Shown here: in pieces, positions 7,950 through 15,641 of the stretch
How positions within the stretch are numbered: the first letter of the stretch is position 1
Layout of the letters: the number at the start of each line of letters is the position of its first letter
Assembly: GCA_905215775.1 (NCBI GenBank)
Contig: CAJMRM010000021.1
Coordinates: 1 to 43,340 of the forward strand
DNA length: 43,340 nucleotides
Origin: an uncultured bacterium
Lineage (GTDB): Bacteria; Bacillota; Clostridia; Lachnospirales; Lachnospiraceae
Direction of reading: 5' to 3'
Made by a program: the position numbers and the translations under genes
The notes under the pieces: generated by a model
The model's database searches: none
Seen by the model: only the letters and a program-made list of their open reading frames with translations
Told to the model about the DNA's origin: nothing

Positions 7950-8633
7950 TTGAAGGAATTTATCATGCAGTATTCACAGGAGGTGGTCCAGGAGCTTACG
8001 GTCCAGCAGATCGTCCTAAATATGTCGGCCGCCCTGGTGCTGGGACTGGTAATTTATCTGTCCTACCGTTTTTCCCATTCCGGAGCCGTGTACAGCGCAA
8101 GGTTCAATGTGTCCCTGCTGATGATGACGCTGGTTACGACCATGATCATGAACGTGATCGGAAATAATATTGCCCTGTCTCTGGGTATGGTCGGCGCCCT
8201 GTCCATTGTCCGGTTCCGGACGGCGATCAAGGACGCCCGGGATACCACCTATATTTTCTGGGGGATCGCGGTGGGGATCTGCTGCGGCGTCTCCTATTAT
8301 GCTCTGGCGTCCATCGGGACCGGCTTTATCTTTGTGGTCCTGCTGGCCATGGGCAGCATCCGGTCCAACGACCGGTATCTTGTGGTCATCCATTCGGATA
8401 AGGAGGAAGCGGACAGAGAGATCGAGGAAACGGTGCTGCTGGGCTACCAGGGAAAGGCATTGCTGCGGGTGGCGGACCATGGAAATGGACAGCTGGAATA
8501 TATTTATGAGCTGACGGAGAAAAGCCTGGAGGCGGGGAAAAAGCAGGAGAAGGATCCGCTTCGGCTTCTAAAGGAGATCGACGGCGTATCCCGTGTGAAC
8601 CTGGTGCGCCAGAATGAGGAGATGAGCAGATAG
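7950..8633 (+). CDS. DUF4956 membrane protein
   Basis: A 227-residue protein with about four TM segments in the first 135 residues and a soluble C-terminal domain. The family hallmark 'GALSIVRFRTAIKD' is present at about residues 80-93. The start is TTG, 8 bp after CTGGAGG. The function of DUF4956 is unknown. It is a regular neighbour of VTC-domain and CotH genes, which suggests a joint role at the membrane. Its stop TAG directly abuts the ATG of the next gene, indicating translational coupling. Confidence 0.85.
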   Translation: MKEFIMQYSQEVVQELTVQQIVLNMSAALVLGLVIYLSYRFSHSGAVYSARFNVSLLMMTLVTTMIMNVIGNNIALSLGMVGALSIVRFRTAIKDARDTTYIFWGIAVGICCGVSYYALASIGTGFIFVVLLAMGSIRSNDRYLVVIHSDKEEADREIEETVLLGYQGKALLRVADHGNGQLEYIYELTEKSLEAGKKQEKDPLRLLKEIDGVSRVNLVRQNEEMSR

Positions 8634-10301
8634 ATGAAGGAGAAAGAAAAATGGATCTCCCTTCTTCTGATCCTGGTCCTGCTGGCAGGAGGCTGGGCGG
8701 TGTTCAGCCTCGAGGAAAACCGGTATCAGTTTCCCGGGACTCCCAGGCCGGCGCAGGAGGAATCCTCGGATCTGTGGGAGCAGCGGATCCGGATCGGGCC
8801 GGATTTTAAATTGGAGGAGAAGGCCGGCGTCACCGGCCGGACCAATTACAGAAATAAGACCATCCTGACCGACGAGTCCTTTTCCAGCAATCTGCCGCTG
8901 GTCATCATAGACACAAAGGGACGGGAGCCGGGAAGGGGAGTCGTATGGGACAATGAAAAAGGATACCATGTTCCCACCGGGGAGGATCCCTATGCGTATG
9001 GAGAGATCTCCGTTATCGACAACGGGACGGACCTAAGCCGGCCTGGAGATCCGGAGAAGCTCCATTCCTTCTGCAAGATCAAGATCCGGGGAAATTCCTC
9101 CGGAAACTATGATAAAAAGCAGTACCTGCTGAAGCTGACGGACGAAAATGGCAAGGCAAAAAAAGGAAATGTCCTGAATATGGGGGCTGACAGTGAGTGG
9201 ATCCTCAATGTTTCCTTCATCGATCCGTCTCTTCTCCGCAATTATCTGGCCTATACGGCGGCGGGAGAGATCATGCCCTATACGCCGGACGTGCAGTTTT
9301 GTGAGGTCCTGTGGAAGGAGGAGAACGGATATCGGTACGAAGGCGTGTACCTGATGATGGAGAGCGTGAAGGCGGGAAAGTACCGGGTGGATCTGCCCCA
9401 GTATTCGGAAAACAGCTCTGTTACCCCGGCGCTGCTGCGGAGGGACCGGTATAACGTAAATAGGATCATGCTGGACAATTATGCCACCGAGCGCAGGCTT
9501 ACGGGGGAGTTTCTTGGAATCGAATATCCGGACCGGGAGATCATCACAGAAAAGGGGGTACAGAATATCACGGAGCAGGTCAGCCGGTTTGAACGCGCTC
9601 TGTATGCGGATACCTGGGAGGATTTTATCCAGTACAGGAGCTTTGTGGATCTGGATTCCTTTGTGGATTATTTTATACTGAACGAATTTTTCCTCAACTA
9701 TGACGCGGGGTATCATTCCACATATTTTTATATGGATTACAGCGGGAAGCTGTCCATGGGGCCGGTATGGGACTTTGACCAGGCAATGGATAACGACCAG
9801 ACGGCAGCGGCTGTTCTGGAGACGACCGCATTCCATTCGGCTCCCTGGTTTGACCGTATTTTACAGGATCCGGTATTTACGGAGGCGGTGATCAGGCGGT
9901 ATGGAGAGCTGCGGAAATCCATTTTATCCGATCAGGCCATCGCGTCCTTTCTGCGGGAAACCGTGGAATACCTGGGGCCGGCCATTGAACGGGACTGGGC
10001 AAGATGGGGCTATTACTATACATATGGATCGTATCCCAAGCCCGGCCCCGAGGAAGAAAGGGAGTGGAATGCAGAGCTTTACCGGCAGGAAACAGAACAG
10101 ATACAGAACGTTCTTGCCCGGCATGGGGGCTGGCTGGATGGGAATATGGACAGCCTGTATCAGTTTAAAATGATCTCTCTGGAACGGGCACAGGCCCTTG
10201 CAGGCCAGAATACGGAGGATTTCCGGCCTGCGCTGGCAGTCGTTTTTGTGGGGATCTTCCTGATCTCTGTCCGGCTGGTCTTAAGATACGAAAGTGAATA
10301 A
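8634..10301 (+). CDS. CotH-family protein, membrane anchored
   Basis: A 555-residue protein with an N-terminal signal anchor (about 8-24) and a C-terminal TM segment (about 527-548), so the central domain is probably outside the cell. The middle matches the CotH kinase-like fold: 'KIRGNSS', 'YEGVYLMMESV' and the metal/ATP-site motif DFDQAMDND at about residue 381. Spore CotH is an atypical protein kinase for coat proteins; members in polysaccharide clusters may modify a surface protein or glycan. The ATG begins the base after the stop of DUF4956, preceded by GAGGAG. No spore-coat gene is nearby, so a role in the exopolysaccharide apparatus is more likely than in sporulation. Confidence 0.85.
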   Translation: MKEKEKWISLLLILVLLAGGWAVFSLEENRYQFPGTPRPAQEESSDLWEQRIRIGPDFKLEEKAGVTGRTNYRNKTILTDESFSSNLPLVIIDTKGREPGRGVVWDNEKGYHVPTGEDPYAYGEISVIDNGTDLSRPGDPEKLHSFCKIKIRGNSSGNYDKKQYLLKLTDENGKAKKGNVLNMGADSEWILNVSFIDPSLLRNYLAYTAAGEIMPYTPDVQFCEVLWKEENGYRYEGVYLMMESVKAGKYRVDLPQYSENSSVTPALLRRDRYNVNRIMLDNYATERRLTGEFLGIEYPDREIITEKGVQNITEQVSRFERALYADTWEDFIQYRSFVDLDSFVDYFILNEFFLNYDAGYHSTYFYMDYSGKLSMGPVWDFDQAMDNDQTAAAVLETTAFHSAPWFDRILQDPVFTEAVIRRYGELRKSILSDQAIASFLRETVEYLGPAIERDWARWGYYYTYGSYPKPGPEEEREWNAELYRQETEQIQNVLARHGGWLDGNMDSLYQFKMISLERAQALAGQNTEDFRPALAVVFVGIFLISVRLVLRYESE

Positions 10302-10320
10302 AGGAAAAGGAGAGGGACAG

Positions 10321-12558
10321 ATGAAAAAGAAAAAAATATGGTTCTGGCTGATGACGGTGACCTCCGTGATCTATATTTTATGGAGACTGCTGTTTACGCT
10401 CCCCCTGGACGCCGGGATCGTGGCTTTTACGGCCGGGATTGCCTTATTCGCGGCGGAGTTTATCAGTATGCTGGGGGCGGTTATCCATTATATCTGTATG
10501 AGTAAGGACCGGCTGCCGGAATTTCCGGCAATAGAAAAAGAAGACTATCCCCATGTGGACGTGTTCATCGCGACCCACAGTGAGGAGTCGGAGCTGCTGT
10601 TTAAAACAATCAACGGCTGCCGCCATATGGAATATCCGGATCCGTCGAAGGTACATATTTATCTGTGTGACGATATGGACCGCCCGGAGATGGCCAGACT
10701 GGCCGGAGATATGAAGGTGGGCTATCTGGGGCTTTCCGGAAATAAGCTGGCCAAGGCGGGAAATCTGAACCATGCGCTTTCCAGGACCAGCTCTCCGCTG
10801 GTGGTGACCTTCGATGCGGACATGATCCCCAGGAGCCGGTTTTTAATGGAAACGGTTCCTTATTTCTTCCTTCCGGAGATGATCTGCGAAGATGGCGTAT
10901 GGCGGAAGCGGACAGAGGAGGAGAAGGATCCGGATTATAAGATCGGCTTTGTCCAGACGCCCCAGAGCTTCTATAACCCAGATCTGTTCCAGTTTAACTT
11001 TTTTGCAGAAAACAACATTCCCAATGAGCAGGATTACTTCTTTAAGGAGGTAAATGTAGGAAGGAACAGCAGTAACTCCGCCATTTATGCAGGCTCCAAT
11101 ACGGTGATCTCCCGCCAGGCCCTGGAAGAGGTGGGAGGGATCCGCACCGGAACGATCACGGAGGACTTTGCAACGGGCATCGATATCCAGTCAAAGGGCT
11201 ATACCTGCTTTGCCGTCGACAAGGTCCTGACCTCCGGTCTGGCTCCGACTGATTTTCCGACGCTTCTGAAACAGAGACAGCGCTGGGGACGGGGCTGCGT
11301 CCAGACGATCCGCAGCTTCCGGTTCCTGTTTGGAGGGATGCCGTTTCTGTCAAAATTAAGCTATCTTTCCTGTCTGCTTTACTGGTGGACCTTTTTGCGA
11401 AGGATCGTCTACATCCTTTCGCCCATTCTGTTTACGGTATTCGGGGTGCTGGTGGTAAAAACGGATATCAGGGGGATCGCGCTGATCTGGCTGCCCTCTT
11501 ATCTGATCTACAACCATTCCCTGCGGCTTCTGTCGGGGAAGGTGAGGGACCAGAAATGGAGCAATATCGTGGATACGATCCTATGTCCCTATATGCTGTT
11601 CCCGATCCTGGCAGAAACCTTTGGTATCCGGATGAAAAAGTTTCATGTGACCAATAAGGAGAAGACGATTTCTAAAAGCGCAAAGCTGATCTATGCCATT
11701 CCCCATATGATCCTGCTGGCAGCTTCTCTGGTGGGAATCTATTTCAGCATAGAGCATATGCTGCTGTACCGCAATGTGCTGGGGATCGTGGTTCTATTCT
11801 GGCTGTGCATGAATACCTATTTCCTGGCCATGGCTGTGTTTTTCCTGACGGGCCGGATCAATTACAGAAGCTCAGAACGGTTCCGGGCGGAAATCCCGGT
11901 CCGCTGCTTTGTCGGGGAGCATGAGGTTCATGGCGTCACCTGCGATATTTCTGAGAATGGCCTGTCCTTTACCACTGATTTTCCGGAGTTTATTTACGGA
12001 GTGACCGCATACCGGCTCCAGGACGGAGCGTGGAGCGCAGAGGTTAAGGGAACGGTGGTACATGTGGCTCCGGCCGGAGACAGATGGAGGTATAGTGTGA
12101 GGCTGGAGCCCCTTTCGATGGAAGACCGGGCAGATTATGACCAGATCGTATTTGACCGGGTTCCGGCGCTGGCCACAGAGATCCGGACCCATGCCCTCAA
12201 GGATCTGCAGGTGTTCTTCCGGAGGAAAACGGCCCGTTCCGTATCATCAAAGAGAAGGCTTCCCAGAATCCGGCTGGACCGTGTGCTGGAAACGGAAAAT
12301 GGAGCCGGTGTCCGCGTCCTGGATTATAACTACCAGTACATGGCCCTTGCGGGAGATATTCCCTCTCCGGAGCTTTGTGTAAAACTGGGAGAGCTCCGGC
12401 TGCGCTTAAAAAAGGTCCAGTCAGAGAATGGGGGAAGAAAAACCCTTTTTGAAGCGGAGGACTGGCAGACAGTTTCCAGATCGGAGGAGCTAAGAAGGGA
12501 GCTTCAGAGACTTCTGCAGGAGGAGCAGACAGATGAAGGAACGCTTCAGAGCGCATAA
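10321..12558 (+). CDS. Cellulose synthase-like glycosyltransferase (GT2) with PilZ domain
   Basis: A 745-residue membrane synthase. Two TM segments (about 7-25 and 31-58) precede a cytosolic GT2 domain carrying CDDMD (116-120), the DxD pair D165/D167, TED (280-282) and QRQRW (318-322), the signatures of processive enzymes such as BcsA. Further TM segments follow to about 510, then a PilZ domain with RSSER (516-520) and DISENG (542-547), matching the c-di-GMP binding pattern RxxxR...DxSxxG. It should polymerise and export a beta-linked glucan when c-di-GMP is bound. ATG 10321 follows GGAGAGGG and is preferred over an in-frame GTG at 10294. The layout with a GH5 enzyme resembles clostridial cellulose synthase loci; the actual polymer is not shown. 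Confidence 0.88.
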   Translation: MKKKKIWFWLMTVTSVIYILWRLLFTLPLDAGIVAFTAGIALFAAEFISMLGAVIHYICMSKDRLPEFPAIEKEDYPHVDVFIATHSEESELLFKTINGCRHMEYPDPSKVHIYLCDDMDRPEMARLAGDMKVGYLGLSGNKLAKAGNLNHALSRTSSPLVVTFDADMIPRSRFLMETVPYFFLPEMICEDGVWRKRTEEEKDPDYKIGFVQTPQSFYNPDLFQFNFFAENNIPNEQDYFFKEVNVGRNSSNSAIYAGSNTVISRQALEEVGGIRTGTITEDFATGIDIQSKGYTCFAVDKVLTSGLAPTDFPTLLKQRQRWGRGCVQTIRSFRFLFGGMPFLSKLSYLSCLLYWWTFLRRIVYILSPILFTVFGVLVVKTDIRGIALIWLPSYLIYNHSLRLLSGKVRDQKWSNIVDTILCPYMLFPILAETFGIRMKKFHVTNKEKTISKSAKLIYAIPHMILLAASLVGIYFSIEHMLLYRNVLGIVVLFWLCMNTYFLAMAVFFLTGRINYRSSERFRAEIPVRCFVGEHEVHGVTCDISENGLSFTTDFPEFIYGVTAYRLQDGAWSAEVKGTVVHVAPAGDRWRYSVRLEPLSMEDRADYDQIVFDRVPALATEIRTHALKDLQVFFRRKTARSVSSKRRLPRIRLDRVLETENGAGVRVLDYNYQYMALAGDIPSPELCVKLGELRLRLKKVQSENGGRKTLFEAEDWQTVSRSEELRRELQRLLQEEQTDEGTLQSA

Positions 12559-13648
12559 AAGGAAGCTGGTGTCCGCGGTCTGGAAGGCCGCGGCGGCCAG
12601 TACCGCGGCAGCGGCGTTGTGTTTACTTTTTTTGTGGTCGGGGCAAAGAAAACAGAACCGGGACCTGATGGCGGAGCAGGCGGGGCTGCAGGAACAGAAC
12701 CAGAGGCTGGAGGCCGAGATCCAGGCGCTGACGACAAAAAAAGGCGGGATCGAGGAGCATGGACGGCTGCGCGTAAAAGGGACGCGGCTGTACGACCAGC
12801 ACGGGGATCCGGTGGCGCTGCGGGGGCTCAGCAGCCATGGGATCGCCTGGTATCCGGAATATACGAACTATCAGGCGCTGGAAACTTTAAAGGATTATGG
12901 GGCCAGCGCATTCCGGATCGCCATGTATGTGGAGCAGAACGACGGTTATCTGGAGGAACCGGAATTAAATACAAAGCTGCTGTATTCTGCCATCGAAAAT
13001 TCTCTGGCGGCTGATCTTTATACCATTGTGGACTGGCACGTTCTCCGGGATGAGGACCCGAACCACTATCTGGAGGAGGCCGTTTCGGAGCTGGAGAAGG
13101 TGGCGGAGCGGTATGGGAATCATCCGGGGATCCTGTATGAGATCTGCAACGAGCCCAATGGGGACACCACCTATGAGGATATCGCAGCGTATGCCGCAAG
13201 GGTCATACCGGCCATCCGCAGCCATGCCCCGGACGCTCTGATCCTGGTGGGTACGCCGGATTTCTGTACCTCGCTTTCCGGGGCCATTGAGGACCCGCTT
13301 CCCTATGAAAATCTTTTGTATACATACCACTATTATGCGGGGGTTTCGGATTGCGCCTTTGCGGTCAAGGAGATCGGGAGGGGGATCCGGAGCGGGCTTC
13401 CGGTATTTGTCAGCGAGTGGGGGCTGGACAGCCGCGGCGCAGAGGAGGAGCACTGGGAGGAAACGCGTGTATTCCTGGATTTTTTGGAGGGAAACCAGAT
13501 CGGCTGGATCAGCTGGTCCCTGAGCAATAAGGACGAGGGCTATTCTATGATCAGGCCGGACTGCACAAAACTCCATGGCTGGACGCAGGACGAGCTGACG
13601 GACACAGGCCGTTTTGTTCTCCAGTATCTGTCCGGGAAGAGAGAATAG
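12533..13648 (+). CDS. Membrane-anchored GH5 endoglucanase
   Basis: A 371-residue protein: N-terminal signal anchor (about 20-36), a short coiled coil (about 40-70) and a GH5 catalytic domain from about 78. The acid/base glutamate is E207 in ICNEPNG and the nucleophile E295 in VSEWG; 'TIVDWHVL' and 'YTYHYY' are also typical. GH5 endoglucanases cut beta-1,4-glucans, and cellulose synthase operons usually include one (BcsZ in Proteobacteria, a GH5 called CcsZ in C. difficile) that trims the growing polymer. It overlaps the synthase gene by 26 bp and has AGGAGG upstream, so the two are translationally linked. This pairing supports a cellulose-like product. Confidence 0.88.
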   Translation: MKERFRAHKRKLVSAVWKAAAASTAAAALCLLFLWSGQRKQNRDLMAEQAGLQEQNQRLEAEIQALTTKKGGIEEHGRLRVKGTRLYDQHGDPVALRGLSSHGIAWYPEYTNYQALETLKDYGASAFRIAMYVEQNDGYLEEPELNTKLLYSAIENSLAADLYTIVDWHVLRDEDPNHYLEEAVSELEKVAERYGNHPGILYEICNEPNGDTTYEDIAAYAARVIPAIRSHAPDALILVGTPDFCTSLSGAIEDPLPYENLLYTYHYYAGVSDCAFAVKEIGRGIRSGLPVFVSEWGLDSRGAEEEHWEETRVFLDFLEGNQIGWISWSLSNKDEGYSMIRPDCTKLHGWTQDELTDTGRFVLQYLSGKRE

Positions 13649-13697
13649 GACCCGTCCGGAAAAGGGCAGGGGAAAATGAACGTCTGGAGGTGTGGGT

Positions 13698-15641
13698 ATG
13701 AGAACAAGGAGTCTGAAAAAAACGCTTCCTAAGATGACCGGGATGATCCTGGTCCTATTTCTGTTCCTGATCCTGCCGCTGAATTTCTGGCTCCAGCTCC
13801 ATCTGCTCCATCAGAGCCAGAGGGAGAGCACAAAAGAAATGTTTGGCCAGCTGGAGCAGCTGATCGGAACAACGGAAGAAGAGCTGGCCAGCGAGGAGGA
13901 GGAATTTAAGCAGAGGTGCATCCGGGCGGCCGACATGACAGCATACCATATGGAGCACACGGACGAGGATATCCGCGATCTGGATTCCATCCGGGAGCTG
14001 GCTGGGAAAATGAACGTGGATGAGATCCATTTTTTCACGCCCCAGGGGGAGATCTTTGCGGGAACCCATCCCCAGTATTATGGATACACCATGGATTCCG
14101 GAGAGCAGATGCATTTTTTCAGCCCCATGCTCCAGGACCGTTCCCTGAAGCTCTGCCAGGACATTATGCCCAATACGGCCGAGGGAAAGGAAATGCAGTA
14201 TGCCGCAGTATGGCTGGAGGACGGGAGCTGCATCGTACAGATCGGAATGAAGCCCTGGCGTCTGCGGCAGAAAATGGAAGAAAAAAGTCTGGAAAATATC
14301 GTGGGCGGGATGCTGTTTGAGATGGACGGATATCTGCATGTGCTGGATGCGGAAACAGGCGCCGTCGCCGCCTCCACATCCAAGGGGCTCATTGGGGAAA
14401 CGATCCCAAGGGAAGAGCGGACGACGCGGGAGGACGGCGTGTCCCGCGTGTTTCATGTGTCGTTTCAGGGGGACAGATACTGCGTGTATACGAAGCCGTA
14501 TAAGAATTATATTCTGGTACGGACGTACCGGTCCCGTTTTCTTTTGAGAGATACGCTGGAATCGACGGTGTTCGTCATCGTGTACGTTTTGATCGGAGGC
14601 TTCGGGATCATTGGGCTGATCCGGTGGTATGTGCAGAGAAGGCTGATCCGGAGCCTGGATGGGATCATTGGCGAGCTTCAGAAGATAGAAACGGGAAACC
14701 TGGAAAATATCAATATCCGGACGGGGATCACAGAATTTGAGGAGCTGCTGTTTTATATCAACCAGATGCTGAATTCGGTCCGGTCGAACCGCAAGCAGCT
14801 GAGATATATTCTGGATAAAGCAGAGATCCCCTTTGGTTTTTTTGAGAAGAATAATTTTTACAACCAGTCCTATGCCAACAACCGGATGATAGAGATCCTG
14901 GGAATCGGAGACGACGATACCCGGCCTCCCGAAAAACGGTGTGCCAGGATTGAGGAAAGGCTGATGCAGGCGGAAAAGAACCCGGTCAGCGACCAGGAAA
15001 GTATATACCAGTACAGCAGACAGGGGGAGGAAAGATATCTGAACATAAAAAAGGCGGAAAACGCCCAGGGCGTGATCTGCTATGTGACGGACGTGACCCA
15101 TTTATGGAAGAACGCAAGCCGGGCCAGGCAGCAGAGCCAGAGAGACGATCTGACGGGCTTATATAACCGCAGGGGACTTTATGATCAGATGAACCTCCTG
15201 TTTGGGGAGCCGTCTGCCCTGGGATACGCGGCGATGCTGATGATCGACGCCGACGGCCTGAAACGGATCAATGACCAATATGGTCATTTTACTGGAGATC
15301 AGTATCTGAAGCGTATTGCCGCCGCCCTCAGGGAGGCGGCGGGAGAAGGGGCCGTCTGCGCCAGGCTGGGCGGCGATGAGTTTGTGGTCCTTTTGCACGG
15401 CTTTTCCGGTATGAAGGAGCTGAAGGACCGGATCTGCCGGATCGGAAATCAGCGGGGGACCATGGCCGCAGACTGCCGGCAGACGCTCCAGTTTTCCATG
15501 GGAGCCGCCTTTTATCCTGGGGACGGGGCGGATCCCCATGTCCTGATGCAGGCTGCAGACGAACGCATGTACCGCGAAAAAAAGTCCAGAAAGCTGGAAG
15601 GCGGGGCATCAGAGCTCCATGGTGATCCCAACAAAAAATGA
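13698..15641 (+). CDS. Membrane diguanylate cyclase DGC2, paralogue of DGC1
   Basis: A 647-residue protein, collinear with DGC1: TM1 about 14-36, Cache-like sensor, TM2, HAMP-like, PAS-like and GGDEF (558-562). The motif is intact and the RxxD inhibitory site is missing, as in DGC1. The ATG at 13698 lies 7 bp after GGAGG; a GTG at 13692 would be too close. It is the last gene of the polysaccharide operon, 49 bp after the GH5 gene, so the activator of the PilZ synthase is made from the same mRNA. It has a 13-residue C-terminal extension relative to DGC1, and its 3' end overlaps the convergent histidine kinase gene by 33 bp. Resemblance to DGC1 is very high, pointing to duplication. Confidence 0.9.
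   Translation: MRTRSLKKTLPKMTGMILVLFLFLILPLNFWLQLHLLHQSQRESTKEMFGQLEQLIGTTEEELASEEEEFKQRCIRAADMTAYHMEHTDEDIRDLDSIRELAGKMNVDEIHFFTPQGEIFAGTHPQYYGYTMDSGEQMHFFSPMLQDRSLKLCQDIMPNTAEGKEMQYAAVWLEDGSCIVQIGMKPWRLRQKMEEKSLENIVGGMLFEMDGYLHVLDAETGAVAASTSKGLIGETIPREERTTREDGVSRVFHVSFQGDRYCVYTKPYKNYILVRTYRSRFLLRDTLESTVFVIVYVLIGGFGIIGLIRWYVQRRLIRSLDGIIGELQKIETGNLENINIRTGITEFEELLFYINQMLNSVRSNRKQLRYILDKAEIPFGFFEKNNFYNQSYANNRMIEILGIGDDDTRPPEKRCARIEERLMQAEKNPVSDQESIYQYSRQGEERYLNIKKAENAQGVICYVTDVTHLWKNASRARQQSQRDDLTGLYNRRGLYDQMNLLFGEPSALGYAAMLMIDADGLKRINDQYGHFTGDQYLKRIAAALREAAGEGAVCARLGGDEFVVLLHGFSGMKELKDRICRIGNQRGTMAADCRQTLQFSMGAAFYPGDGADPHVLMQAADERMYREKKSRKLEGGASELHGDPNKK

Noticed and set aside
13755..15101. 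448-codon antisense open frame inside DGC2
   Set aside because: It is the mirror of a real gene with matching domains. The paralogue DGC1 is broken into short pieces on the same antisense strand, so the frame is not conserved.
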